The notes under the pieces are model-generated. The model ran no database searches, had not been told where the DNA came from, and saw only the letters and a list, made by a program, of their open reading frames with translations. Made by a program: the position numbers and the translations under genes. Below are positions 43,453-52,565 of a stretch of 64,000 nt of DNA, piece after piece (within the stretch, counting starts at the first letter, position 1; each line of letters begins with the position of its first letter). This DNA is from Ruminococcus champanellensis 18P13 = JCM 17042 (GTDB lineage: Bacteria; Bacillota; Clostridia; Oscillospirales; Ruminococcaceae): the NCBI RefSeq assembly GCF_000210095.1, contig NC_021039.1, positions 1,347,861 through 1,411,860 of the forward strand. The letters are read 5' to 3'.

Positions 43453-43701
43453 ACACCGCATTTTTGCGGTGCTTGAAGTATCCGTTCCGACGGAATGGAT
43501 ACAATTTACCCAATATCTGTTTTGTCAAACGCAAAAAGCGTTCGATCAAAACAGAATTCTCGCTCCGCTCCAATATTGGGCAAAGTCTGCGACCTTGACG
43601 GCTAAACCGCTGCACAATTCCTTTTCGGGAGAACCCAAAAAGTTTTTCTCCGAAAAATGATTTGCAGCGTTTTGTCTGCTCCGCAGATTGGGAATTCCCA
43701 A
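43453..43701. other. Palindrome-rich candidate origin of transfer (oriT)
   Basis: Five inverted repeats in 250 bases upstream of the relaxase gene: CACCGCA/TGCGGTG (43454-43471); TATCCGTTCC/GGAATGGATA (43479-43501); a nested structure CCCAATAT...ATATTGGG enclosing CTGTTTTG/CAAAACAG and AACGC/GCGTT (43509-43580); TTTTCGG(G)AGAA/TTCTCCGAAAA (43622-43656); TTGGGAATTCCCAA (43688-43701). MobV-type oriT sites lie just before mob. No nic-site consensus was checked. Confidence 0.5.
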
Positions 43702-43730
43702 ACCCTTTTCACAACAGAAAATATTTACAA

Positions 43731-44063
43731 TCATACGATTTCACCCTTTCTATTTTTTCCGAGTTCAGAAAAAAAGTCATGTGGTTCAGAGTCTGATACT
43801 GCGCTGATATAAACAGTCAGAAGCATGATCAGTGCGGATGCTTCCTTCCCGTAGAGGATGACCGCTGCACGGTTATCCCCCTTTCGCTGTTCCTTTTTTG
43901 AGAACCGCAGGATGGTTTGTTTCAATTGACCTGCCAACTGTGCGTAACGATTGCCGGTGTCGATTTCTTCAATCCTTGCGAGGGCAGATAACAAATAATT
44001 GGTCAGTTCCGGAGAAAGAAATAGTGTTTCCGGTTTATCCTTGGCTTTGATTTTTTTCTCCAT
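43731..44063 (-). CDS. Small protein of the mobile island
   Basis: 110 aa, mostly helical, with FLSPELTNYLLSALARIEEI near the N-terminus and no family I recognise. It lies between the TOPRIM gene and the oriT/relaxase region; an accessory mobilisation role is possible by position only. ATG 44063 has AGGTG at 8 bases and follows the TOPRIM gene after 5 bases. Confidence 0.65.
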   Translation of the reverse strand: MEKKIKAKDKPETLFLSPELTNYLLSALARIEEIDTGNRYAQLAGQLKQTILRFSKKEQRKGDNRAAVILYGKEASALIMLLTVYISAVSDSEPHDFFSELGKNRKGEIV

Positions 44064-44068
44064 TTGGA

Positions 44069-45151
44069 TCACCTCATTCTTCTTGACAACGCCAGATTTG
44101 GTCTTTCATTTTGATTTGTCCGTTCCAGCAATTCCGGCTCAGGCTGCTGCCGTTCCAAGTGTGCATCCAGATTGCTGGATTTGAAAACCAGCAGCTCATT
44201 CCAGTCTTTAAAGCCCTGCTTGTCGAGCTGTTCAATCACACCTTTCGGACGAACAAATCCATTCTCTTTTTCAAATCGGCGACCGGCATCGTCATTGTCA
44301 ACGCAGGAAAAAATCTCGACTCCCTCTGCTTGTAGCTTCAGCGGAATCGTCGGCTTCAACCCTGCCATCGACACCAGAACAGCACCGCTCATTTTCTTCT
44401 TGTCGCAAAATTTGTAGAAGCTCATCAGGTCAATGGCTGATTCAAAAATGTATGCACGATGGATTTTTCCATCCTTCGCCGGTACGGGATGAAATATGAA
44501 AGCACTTTCTCCCGTGCCGGTTGCGATCCCCTTGTATCGCTTGAATGAATTCAGTCCCTGAATCTCACCACCCACAACTTTTCCTGCTGCATCTTTGTGA
44601 ACAAAGACTGCGTTTGCATTGCGATATGTTTTGGATTCTCCCGTTGCCGTTGTTGCTGTAACCATGCGTTCGGACTGGTACAGCAGACCGGCATGCACCA
44701 ATTCCTCAATGATCGGTGCAGGAATTTTTCTTGATTGACACATGTACGCAAACAACTGCCGCATGTTTTTTGATTGCTCCGGCATCTGCAATTCTCTTTT
44801 CTCCGGGGCAGAGTGGTCAGGCTTTGGCGGTGCTGTGTACTGGGGCTTATACTCTCCGGTATGTTCCTTTGAACGAACTGTTGTAATATCCTTGCCCGTC
44901 AATTCAAACACAGCCTGTTTGAAATCTCTGCCCAGGACTTGCACCAGGCAATCGATGGAACTGCTGCCGCCCTTCCCGGAATAATGATGAAACCAAAGAT
45001 TTCTGTCCGGATTGACGCACAGTCCGGAGAATTCTTTGATATAATACTCTGCGCCTTTTTTCTCCACTGTATAGCCGCTGTTCTGAAAATAGTCAAGCAG
45101 ATTTGCCCTGCGTGCAGCTGCACTGAGCTGCTTGAACTCATCGTTGTTCAT
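44069..45151 (-). CDS. DUF3991/TOPRIM primase-like protein
   Basis: 360 aa. N-terminal zinc-less primase-type region (LLDYFQNSGYTVEKKGAEYY, LWFHHYSGKGGSSSIDCLV), a DUF3991-like middle part, and a C-terminal TOPRIM domain (YIFESAIDLMSFYKFC with the catalytic Glu, IFSCVDNDDAGRRFEKEN with the DxD). Such proteins are encoded on conjugative elements and probably help replicate the transferred strand. GGAGGA precedes the ATG. Confidence 0.85.
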   Translation of the reverse strand: MNNDEFKQLSAAARRANLLDYFQNSGYTVEKKGAEYYIKEFSGLCVNPDRNLWFHHYSGKGGSSSIDCLVQVLGRDFKQAVFELTGKDITTVRSKEHTGEYKPQYTAPPKPDHSAPEKRELQMPEQSKNMRQLFAYMCQSRKIPAPIIEELVHAGLLYQSERMVTATTATGESKTYRNANAVFVHKDAAGKVVGGEIQGLNSFKRYKGIATGTGESAFIFHPVPAKDGKIHRAYIFESAIDLMSFYKFCDKKKMSGAVLVSMAGLKPTIPLKLQAEGVEIFSCVDNDDAGRRFEKENGFVRPKGVIEQLDKQGFKDWNELLVFKSSNLDAHLERQQPEPELLERTNQNERPNLALSRRMR

Positions 45152-45167
45152 GTTCTCCTCCTTGTTA

Positions 45168-45203
45168 AAAAGAAACTGCCCTCACAAAAACTGCAAGGGC
45201 AAT
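45168..45203 (-). terminator. Terminator/attenuator between helicase remnant and TOPRIM gene
   Basis: Reverse-strand stem ATTGCCCT/AGGGCAGT followed by TTCTTTTT. Confidence 0.55.
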
Positions 45204-45215
45204 TTCAATTTGTAA

Positions 45216-46500
45216 TTACATGATCGGCGGTAAAACCTCGCCGCTTGTGTTTGGGTTCAGATCATTGTCATCGTCACTTTTCGCAAAACTTTCCCGTTTC
45301 TTTTTTTCCTCGGCGGTTTCCTCAATGGGCTGCTCATCTGGATCCAGAATTGCCGCTTCCATTTCCGTGATGCCAAGCAGCTCTGCTTCAACCTGTGCCA
45401 ATTCCGACTGCGCTTGTTGCAATTCCTGCTCATGGGGGAATGCAACTGCAAGCCGTTCTGTCGCCTGAATCAGATCAGTGTTCAGCTTTTCAATTCTGTT
45501 TTCACATTTTGTTTTTTCATTTGCAATGCCATTGTTCAACAGATTCAAAAGCCGTTGCGCATTATTACTTTTGTCGTGGATTTCCGCTGCTGTGCGATAA
45601 GCCACCGGACTTTCGCCCTGTACAGCAAATGCAAAGCCTTGCTGTAAACCAACCAGTTCCACCGTAACTTGAAAGCCATTGATCTTAAAACACGGAACTT
45701 CATTAAACGGTGCGTTTGATTTTTGTATGAGCAGTTCTTGCAGATATAGATTGATGTCCTCCTGCTTGGTCAGCGTATTGCCTGTTGCCGTTGTAACGGT
45801 CAGATCTTCGATTTTGCCCTCCGGATTTCTCATGCGGTCAATTGTTTCGATATCGCATTTGATACTGTCAATACGGTCACGGAGCGCAGCGACTTGCTCC
45901 GGAATGGCTGCGACCGTTTTGCGCATCTCGCCAGTTTCCCGTTGGAATTCCGCCTTCGCAAACTGCAATTCCGAAACCTTCATGCCCAATTCAATACGCT
46001 TGCGGAAGTTGTCGTTGCCCTCTGCTGCTGCTTGCATTTCGCCGTATGTGAGAACTTTATCGTCACAATCCTCAGAAATACGAGCCGGTGTTTCATCATC
46101 CAGCAGCTGCGCAATGAACCTTGCCTTGTCGGTAACGACTTGATACAGGTAGCTGTCCATTGTCCCTTCGGTGATGTAATTGAAAATCTGTACTTCACTG
46201 AATGAATTCCCCTGGCGGAGGATACGTCCCTCACGTTGTTCAAAATCACTTGGCTTCCAGGGGATATCCACATGATGTACAGCAGCGAGACGTTCCTGCA
46301 CGTTTGCACCCGTGCCCAGAGTGCTGGTAGAAGCGATTACCACACGATATTTTCCTGCGTTGATATCCCGGAAAATAGGCAAGTACATCGGAAGTACCGG
46401 TCAGTATGCCGCCGAAATCAGGCGCATCAAGGTTCTTCAGCGAAATGCTTTTTTCGCTGATGCTTGCGACTTCACGACGTGCGCCATCGTACAGGATCAC
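45216..46500 (-). pseudogene. SNF2-family helicase/methylase remnant (truncated and frameshifted)
   Basis: The long frame (390 codons, ending at 45216) starts inside the helicase C-terminal domain: ASTSTLGTGANVQERLAAVH, DIPWKPSDFEQREGRILRQG (motifs V and VI). Then a coiled-coil tail. The 5' continuation, ILYDGARREVASISEKSISL ... LTGTS, is in a different frame (46385-46500), so a frameshift near 46385 breaks the gene, and everything before 46500 is missing. In intact ICEs this is a protein of over 2000 aa with helicase and DNA-methylase parts. The truncation point touches the PL11 remnant. Confidence 0.8.
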
Positions 46501-46961
46501 ATGACCTGGGCGGCGCCTGCGTTGCCCTTTGTGAAGATGGAGCCGCCTGCCTTGAGGGTGAAGCTGCCGTCCGTAGCAGTTTCTGCTCCGCCAGTCACCA
46601 TTTTGACAAAATAGGTGTTGTCCTTGGTCTGGTCAGCGGTGGTATCCGTGTAGTTTGTGCCTCCTGTGATGGGGGAGGCGTTCAGCTTGGTTGTGGTGCC
46701 ATCCGTTGTCCGGTAGAGATTGAAGGCGCAGCCGGCAGGATCCTCCTCCAGCGAGCGCCAGCTTACAAATACCGCATTGCCTGCGTTGACCGCATACACG
46801 CCTCGGTCCAGATACTCCATCTTTCGCCCGGAGGAATCCGTCCGGACAGAAGCTGCATGGACAGTGACCGGTTGACTGTCTGGCTGCGACATGGCGGCAA
46901 ATGGTACAGCACATAGAACACCCAGTGCTGCAGCGATGGTTCGTTTGAAAATTCCTTTCAT
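46497..46961 (-). pseudogene. PL11 rhamnogalacturonan lyase, N-terminal remnant
   Basis: 154 codons: signal peptide (MKGIFKRTIAAALGVLCAVP) and the start of a rhamnogalacturonan lyase of polysaccharide lyase family 11 (RKMEYLDRGVYAVNAGNAVF, VSWRSLEEDPAGCAFNLYRT, NASPITGGTNYTDTTAD). The complete enzyme has about 600 residues or more; the catalytic propeller is absent. The reading frame stops at 46497 where the mobile island begins, so the island replaced or deleted the rest. Confidence 0.8.
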
Positions 46962-47161
46962 TCAAAAATCCCCCTGTTGTCTTATTTTTCTTATTCACAA
47001 CTACGCTATAATGCTATTGTATCTCAGCCTGAAATGCCTGTCAATGCACAATTCTGCCTAAAACATGCACTTTTCAGTCATGCTGCAAAATGGCATAAAA
47101 ATAGAGGATGCGGCGTATCCACATCCTCGTGCAGTATGGTTTCCTCATTGGGATTTTCAAC

Positions 47162-47761
47162 TCAGCGCCGTCCCAGATACCGGAATACCTGTTTTCGATA
47201 CTCCAGATAAGGCGTGCCGAAGGTTTCCGTGAGATAACGCTCCTCTTGCAAAATTTGCAGGTGGAGCATCACTGCCGCAAAGACCGTAAAGCCTGCGGTC
47301 AGTCCATTGCCGAACATCAGCAGCACCCCCAGATATTGCAGATCAAACCCCAGGAATGCCGGATTGCGGCTGAAACGGTAGATGCCGGTTGTGACAAGCT
47401 CTGTCCGATCCTTGTCCGGGATTCCTGCGCGCCAGCTGTTCCGCATGCACAGAACGGAGATCAGAAAGATCAGATCTCCCAGCATCCCCAGGCAAAAGCC
47501 GGTGAAACGGGCGCTATCCGGCAGGTAGCTCCAGCCGAATGCAATGGACAGCAGTTGAGCGGGGATGATTCCCACTGTGGCAATGCTCATACAGATTTCC
47601 ACTCTATGGATCGAGGGCTCCTTTTGGCGGTCAATCTGCTGGGTACAAATGCCCTGACGCTTCTGCGCCCACATTTTCAGCAAGTAAATGATGTAAAAAA
47701 ACACCAGTACCACAAGCGCCAGCAGGCGATATGGCAGGTGTTCTTCCAATGGGATTTTCAT
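47162..47761 (-). CDS. Isoprenylcysteine/phospholipid methyltransferase-like membrane protein
   Basis: 199 aa with about five transmembrane helices. The C-terminal part matches the ICMT/PEMT family: TELVTTGIYRFSRNPAFLG and LQEERYLTETFGTPYLEYR. These enzymes use S-adenosylmethionine to methylate lipids or small molecules at the membrane; the bacterial substrate is unknown. Monocistronic; 200 bases from the PL11 remnant, with nothing recognisable between. Confidence 0.87.
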   Translation of the reverse strand: MKIPLEEHLPYRLLALVVLVFFYIIYLLKMWAQKRQGICTQQIDRQKEPSIHRVEICMSIATVGIIPAQLLSIAFGWSYLPDSARFTGFCLGMLGDLIFLISVLCMRNSWRAGIPDKDRTELVTTGIYRFSRNPAFLGFDLQYLGVLLMFGNGLTAGFTVFAAVMLHLQILQEERYLTETFGTPYLEYRKQVFRYLGRR

Positions 47762-47848
47762 GGTGTTCCTTCGCTCCTCTTAAATTGCGTAGTGTATGTT
47801 GCATATCGACTATTATATCAAATCAGCGGTATGCTTGTCAAGACGTGC

Positions 47849-47872
47849 CTTTGCGGCGCCGTGTTGCCTTAA
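47849..47872. repeat. Half-copy of the foldback element end
   Basis: CTTTGCGGCGCCGTGTTGCCTTAA resembles the right terminal repeat CTTTGTGCGGTGTTGCCTTAA of the 180-bp element, without a partner end. Confidence 0.45.
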
Positions 47873-47890
47873 AAACGGCAGGCGCATGCA

Positions 47891-47919
47891 TTGACAAGCG
47901 CTGTTTCCTATACTATAAT
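47891..47919 (+). promoter_or_regulatory. Promoter of feoAB
   Basis: TTGACA, 17 bases, TATAAT, about 105 bases before the start. Confidence 0.8.
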
Positions 47920-48023
47920 AAAAGGAATTGGACAGCTTCAGCAGGGAGACAGCTCCCGCTGAATGTATCCACATTTTCAGGCGTTCCGATTTGGAATGCT
48001 TTGCAGTAACAGAGGTTTGATAT

Positions 48024-50372
48024 ATGACACTGAAAGAATTAGCAATTGGAAAAACCGCCGTGATCCGGTCTGTTGGGGGAGAAGGCGCCCTGCGGCAGCA
48101 CTTTCTGGATATGGGTCTGATCCCGGATGCGGAGGTGACACTGGTAAAGTTTGCGCCCATGGGAGATCCGCTGGAGCTGCGGATACATGGGTATGAGCTG
48201 ACCCTGCGGCTGGCGGATGCGGAGAAGATCCTCGTGCAGGAGATCCCCACTGCCCCTGCATCCAAGTCATCCCAGCGGAGCCTGCGGGATATTCCCCATC
48301 CGGGCTTGGGGGAGGGGGGCAAGTTTCACACTAAGGCAGGGGAATGTCCCTTGCCGGAAGGAGAGATGCTGACCTTTGCACTGGTGGGCAACCAGAACTG
48401 CGGCAAGACCACCCTGTTTAACCGGCTGACCGGTTCCAATCAGCATGTGGGCAATTTCCCCGGTGTGACGGTGGATCGGAAGGACGGGCAGATCATCGGC
48501 CATGCCAATACCCGGATCACGGACTTGCCCGGCATTTATTCCATGTCTCCCTACAGCAGCGAGGAGATCGTCACCCGGCAGTTCATTCTCCAGGAAAAGC
48601 CCTGGGGCATCATCAATATTGTGGACGCTTCCAACATTGAGCGGAATCTGTACCTGACCATGCAGCTGCTGGAGTTGGATATTCCCATGGTGGTGGCGCT
48701 GAATATGATGGACGAGGTGCGCCAGAACGGCGGCTCCATTCTCATCAATGAAATGGAGCAGGCACTGGGAGTGCCGGTGGTGCCCATTTCTGCCGCAAAG
48801 AATGAGGGCATTGACGAGCTGATCGACCATGCGCTCCACGTTGCCAAGTACCAGGAGCGCCCCGGCAGGCAGGATTTCTGCGATCCCAACAGCAGCGGCA
48901 GTGCCGTGCATCGGTGTATCCACGGGATCATGAGTCTGATCGAGGATCATGCGGCGGACACGGGAATTCCGCTTCGGTTTGCCGCCTCCAAGCTGGCAGG
49001 GGGCGATGGAGATGTGCTGGAGCAGCTGAAGCTGGACGAGAATGAGAAGGACGGGCTGGAACATATCGTAGTGCAGATGGAAAAGGAACGGGGGCTGGAT
49101 CGTGCCGCCGCCATTGCGGATATGCGCTTCCGGTTTATTCAGAAGGTATGCTCCGCTACGGTGGTCAAGCCTCACGAAAGCCGGGAGCATGCCCGGAGCC
49201 GGCGCATTGACCGGATCCTCACCGGAAAATACACCGCCATCCCTGCCTTTATCGGCATCATGGGACTGGTATTCTTCCTGACCTTTCACGTGATCGGCGC
49301 CTTTCTGTCGGATCTGCTTGACCGGGGCATCGGACTGCTGACGGATCTGGTGGATCAGGGGCTGACCGCCGCCAATGTGCATCCCGCTTTGCATTCCCTG
49401 GTGATCGACGGAGTATTCGGAGGCGTGGGCAGTGTGCTGAGCTTCCTGCCCATTATCGTGACTCTGTTTTTCTTCCTGTCCATGCTGGAGGACAGCGGCT
49501 ATATGGCACGGGTGGCGTTTGTGATGGATAAGCTGCTGCGGAAGATCGGTCTGTCCGGCAGAAGCATTGTTCCCATGCTGATCGGCTTCGGCTGCACGGT
49601 GCCAGGAGTTATGGCAAGCCGCACGCTTTCCTCCGAACGTGACCGGAAAATGACCATACTGCTGACGCCTTTTATGAGCTGTTCCGCAAAGCTGCCCATT
49701 TACGGGTTCTTTACCGCCGCCTTTTTTCCGAAGCATGGGGCGCTGGTGATGATCCTGCTGTACTTCGGGGGCATTCTCATGGCGATTCTGGCGGCACTGC
49801 TGATGAAGGGCAGTCTGTTCCGGGGAGAGCCGGTGCCCTTTGTAATGGAGCTGCCCAATTACCGGATGCCCGGAGCGAAGAATGTGGCACAGTTGCTTTG
49901 GGAAAAGGCGAAGGATTTCCTCACCCGTGCATTTACCGTGATTTTTGTGGCAACCATCGTGATCTGGGTTTTGCAGACCTTTGATCCGAAATTTCGCATG
50001 GTGGCGGATTCCCAGAACAGCATGCTGGCTCTGGTAGCCGGCTGGATCGCCCCCATCTTCCGGCCTCTGGGCTTTGGAGACTGGCGGATATCCACCGCTC
50101 TCATCACCGGTATGCTGGCAAAGGAAAGCGTGGTCTCCACTCTGTCGGTGCTGATGCCGGACAGCAGCGCTTTGTACGCTATGCTCACGCCCTTGGGGGC
50201 AGTCTGTCTGCTGGTGTTCTGCTTGCTGTATACCCCCTGCATTGCAGCAGTGGCATCCATCAAGCGGGAGCTTGGGGCAAAGTGGGCAATCGCCGTGGTG
50301 GTAGAACAATGTGTGATCGCCTGGATCGCCGCCTGTCTGGTGCATCTGGTGGGCATGTTGTTGGGATTTTAA
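48024..50372 (+). CDS. feoB: FeoA-FeoB fusion, ferrous iron transporter
   Basis: 782 aa. Residues 1-75 are a FeoA-type SH3-like domain (MTLKELAIGKTAVIRSVGGE, RQHFLDMGLIPDAEVTL). After a linker, FeoB begins: G1 GNQNCGKTTLFNRL, G2/FPGVTVDRKDG, G3 DLPGIYSMSPYS, G4 NMMD. The C-terminal membrane part has the Gate segments (GFGCTVPGVMASRTL, LTPFMSCSAKLPIYGFF). It imports Fe2+ using GTP. Separate feoA and feoB genes are the common state; a fusion is known in some anaerobes. The SDR gene follows after 10 bases. Confidence 0.95.
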   Translation: MTLKELAIGKTAVIRSVGGEGALRQHFLDMGLIPDAEVTLVKFAPMGDPLELRIHGYELTLRLADAEKILVQEIPTAPASKSSQRSLRDIPHPGLGEGGKFHTKAGECPLPEGEMLTFALVGNQNCGKTTLFNRLTGSNQHVGNFPGVTVDRKDGQIIGHANTRITDLPGIYSMSPYSSEEIVTRQFILQEKPWGIINIVDASNIERNLYLTMQLLELDIPMVVALNMMDEVRQNGGSILINEMEQALGVPVVPISAAKNEGIDELIDHALHVAKYQERPGRQDFCDPNSSGSAVHRCIHGIMSLIEDHAADTGIPLRFAASKLAGGDGDVLEQLKLDENEKDGLEHIVVQMEKERGLDRAAAIADMRFRFIQKVCSATVVKPHESREHARSRRIDRILTGKYTAIPAFIGIMGLVFFLTFHVIGAFLSDLLDRGIGLLTDLVDQGLTAANVHPALHSLVIDGVFGGVGSVLSFLPIIVTLFFFLSMLEDSGYMARVAFVMDKLLRKIGLSGRSIVPMLIGFGCTVPGVMASRTLSSERDRKMTILLTPFMSCSAKLPIYGFFTAAFFPKHGALVMILLYFGGILMAILAALLMKGSLFRGEPVPFVMELPNYRMPGAKNVAQLLWEKAKDFLTRAFTVIFVATIVIWVLQTFDPKFRMVADSQNSMLALVAGWIAPIFRPLGFGDWRISTALITGMLAKESVVSTLSVLMPDSSALYAMLTPLGAVCLLVFCLLYTPCIAAVASIKRELGAKWAIAVVVEQCVIAWIAACLVHLVGMLLGF

Positions 50373-50382
50373 GGAGGCTTTT

Positions 50383-51135
50383 ATGATTGACGTAAGCGGA
50401 AAATGGGCGTTGATTACCGGCGCCAGCCGGGGCATCGGCAGACTGATTGCCCTGGAGATGGCGAAACGAGGATGCAACCTGGTGCTGCACAGCCGTCGGC
50501 TGTCCCATTGCAGTTCCCTGTTAGAGCAGGTACAGCGGCTGGGCGTACAGGCATATGCCGTGGAGGCGGAATTGTCCGACTTGGATGCGGTGGAGGATAT
50601 GATGACCCGCATCGATCGGACAGGCACCAGCCTGGATATTGTGTTCAACAATGCCGGAGTGCAGGTGGCGTACCGCAGTGCCTTTCTGGAAACTCCGTCG
50701 GAGGATTACATCAAAAGCTTTGCCATCAACACCATTGCTCCCATGCGGATCTGTTATCATGTGCTGCCGGGCATGGTGGATCAGGGGTTTGGCAGGATTA
50801 TCAATACCACCAGTGGCATTGCCCTGGATCCGCAGCAGGCGGGCTATTCCGCAAGCAAGGCGGCACTGGATAAGGTGACGGTGGATCTTGGTTCTAAGTA
50901 TGACGGCACGAACGTGATTCTGAGTCTTGCGGATCCGGGCTGGTGCCGGACGGATCTGGGGGGACCCAATGCGCCGAATCCACCGGAAAGTGCACTGCCC
51001 GGGGTACTGATCGGTGCCTTCGTGGATGACCGCCGTAGCGGCAGGCTCTTTGCAGCGCCCCATTTCTCCGGTATGACACTGGAACATGCGGTACAGCAGG
51101 CGGAGACCTCCTGTGTGGTGCCCTATGATCGATGA
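50383..51135 (+). CDS. Short-chain dehydrogenase/reductase
   Basis: 250 aa. NAD(P)-binding TGASRGIGRLIALEMAKRG, NNAG in IVFNNAGVQVAY, catalytic Ser in NTTSGIALD and YxxxK in GYSASKAALDKV, then PGWCRTDLGG. Classical SDR oxidoreductase, substrate unknown. Cotranscription with feoAB is likely (10 bases apart) although a functional link is not evident. A terminator follows at 51281. Confidence 0.92.
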   Translation: MIDVSGKWALITGASRGIGRLIALEMAKRGCNLVLHSRRLSHCSSLLEQVQRLGVQAYAVEAELSDLDAVEDMMTRIDRTGTSLDIVFNNAGVQVAYRSAFLETPSEDYIKSFAINTIAPMRICYHVLPGMVDQGFGRIINTTSGIALDPQQAGYSASKAALDKVTVDLGSKYDGTNVILSLADPGWCRTDLGGPNAPNPPESALPGVLIGAFVDDRRSGRLFAAPHFSGMTLEHAVQQAETSCVVPYDR

Positions 51136-51280
51136 AACCAGGCAGTCATGCAGATTGCAGCCAAGGGGGAAAGTGGGTGGATCCGAAGGCGGTTCGCCGG
51201 ATGTACCGGACATGCCCATACGTTTTACACTTCCGGAAGAACTGTTTTGAACCATCCAGACACACTATCGTCTGAACCGA

Positions 51281-51314
51281 GAGCCGGCAGGGCTGCATCC
51301 TGCCGGCTCTTTCT
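51281..51314 (+). terminator. Terminator of the feoAB-SDR operon
   Basis: 11-bp stem GAGCCGGCAGG/CCTGCCGGCTC followed by TTTCTT. Confidence 0.85.
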
Positions 51315-51342
51315 TGCCCTGTGGTGGAAAATGTGTTATAAT
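51314..51342 (+). promoter_or_regulatory. Promoter of the dehydratase-like/ABC operon
   Basis: TTGCCC, 17 bases, TATAAT. Confidence 0.6.
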
Positions 51343-51379
51343 AGGACGCAGATGCAATGATTGTACAGGAGGGGATACC

Positions 51380-52549
51380 GTGTCGAAAACCACCATACTG
51401 ATTCCGGCTATGCTGGATTTCCATTTTCCGCTGCTGCGGTATGCCTTCTGTACGCCCCGGTATGCCCCGGTGATCCTGGAGGCTTGCCCGGAGGCTGCTG
51501 CCCTGGGTCTGGAGTATGCCCACAATGATTTGTGCTATCCGGCAGTGCTCATCATCGGACAGATGCTCCATGCTCTCCGCAGCGGGCAGTACGACCTTTC
51601 CAATACGGTGCTGATGATTCCCCAGGCAGGAGATGCCTGCCGGGGCTCCAATTACCTGCATATGATCCGCAAAGCCCTTAGCCGGGCAGGCTTCGGGAGC
51701 GTGCCCATTCTGTCCCTGAATGTCAAGGGACTGGAGGAAGGGGCAAAGCTGCACGTTACCCCTTCCATGCTCCATCGGGCGGTGAATGGGGCGTTGCTCG
51801 GCGATCTGCTGATGCTGGTGTATCACCAGACCCTGCCCTATCAGAAGGAGCCGGGAGCGGCGGAGACCCTGCTTGCCCGGTGGCGGCAGCAGTTGGGTAG
51901 GCGGCTTCAGGGCGGCATTCTGCTGCACGACGAGCGGAAGGCTTTGTTTGCGCAGATCGCCCGATCCTTTTCGGAAATTCCCCGGTGTCAGCGCCAGGTA
52001 CAGCGGATCGGTATCGTAGGGGAACTGTATGTGAAATACTGCGGTATGGGTAACTGCGGTCTGGTGCCCTATCTGCATGCCAGAAACTGTGAGGTGTATG
52101 TGAACGGGCTATCCTGGTATGCCCTGTATTATCTGGACACCCATATGGTACAGGACGCCGCCTGGGGCAGAGCCTGCAAACCGTTGCTCTGGTATCTGAA
52201 CCGGGTGCAGACGGAACTGGTGGATGCCGTCCGGCAGGCTGGATTCCAGTGCCTGGATCCCTATGACCGGTTCTGCCGCACCCGGCAGGAACTGATCCCC
52301 TACGGTGTGCATACGGCGGACGGCTGGCTCATCAGCTGTGAGGCGGTGCAGATGGTGGAGCTGGGGATCCGGAAGGTGCTGTGCGTGCAGCCCTTCGGAT
52401 GCATGCCCAACCATATCTGCGGCAAGGGCATGTACCCGAATTTACAGCGGCATTATCCCGACGCCCATCTGGTCAGTGTGGATTATGACACCAGCGGCAC
52501 CCTTGTGAATGTGGAAAATCGCATTCAGATGCTGCTGGATGCCCAGTAG
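51380..52549 (+). CDS. 2-hydroxyacyl-CoA dehydratase/activase-related protein (DUF2229-like)
   Basis: 389 aa from a GTG start with AGGAGGGG at 6 bases. Sequence resembles the cysteine-containing half of COG3580-type CoA-activase-related proteins: EYAHNDLCYPAVLIIGQML, MIPQAGDACRGSNYLHMI, YCGMGNCGLVPYL, QPFGCMPNHICGKGMYPNL. The Cys residues probably hold an iron-sulfur cluster. The activase ATPase half found in long family members is absent here. 16 bases before an ABC exporter gene; why the two are together is unclear. Confidence 0.82.
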   Translation: MSKTTILIPAMLDFHFPLLRYAFCTPRYAPVILEACPEAAALGLEYAHNDLCYPAVLIIGQMLHALRSGQYDLSNTVLMIPQAGDACRGSNYLHMIRKALSRAGFGSVPILSLNVKGLEEGAKLHVTPSMLHRAVNGALLGDLLMLVYHQTLPYQKEPGAAETLLARWRQQLGRRLQGGILLHDERKALFAQIARSFSEIPRCQRQVQRIGIVGELYVKYCGMGNCGLVPYLHARNCEVYVNGLSWYALYYLDTHMVQDAAWGRACKPLLWYLNRVQTELVDAVRQAGFQCLDPYDRFCRTRQELIPYGVHTADGWLISCEAVQMVELGIRKVLCVQPFGCMPNHICGKGMYPNLQRHYPDAHLVSVDYDTSGTLVNVENRIQMLLDAQ

Positions 52550-52565
52550 AGAAAGGAGGAGTCCT

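Noticed and set aside
48267-50651. 794-codon reverse frame opposite feoB
   Set aside because: Antisense of the feoAB/SDR genes; no family motif, His/Gln-rich composition typical of shadow frames in GC-rich genes.
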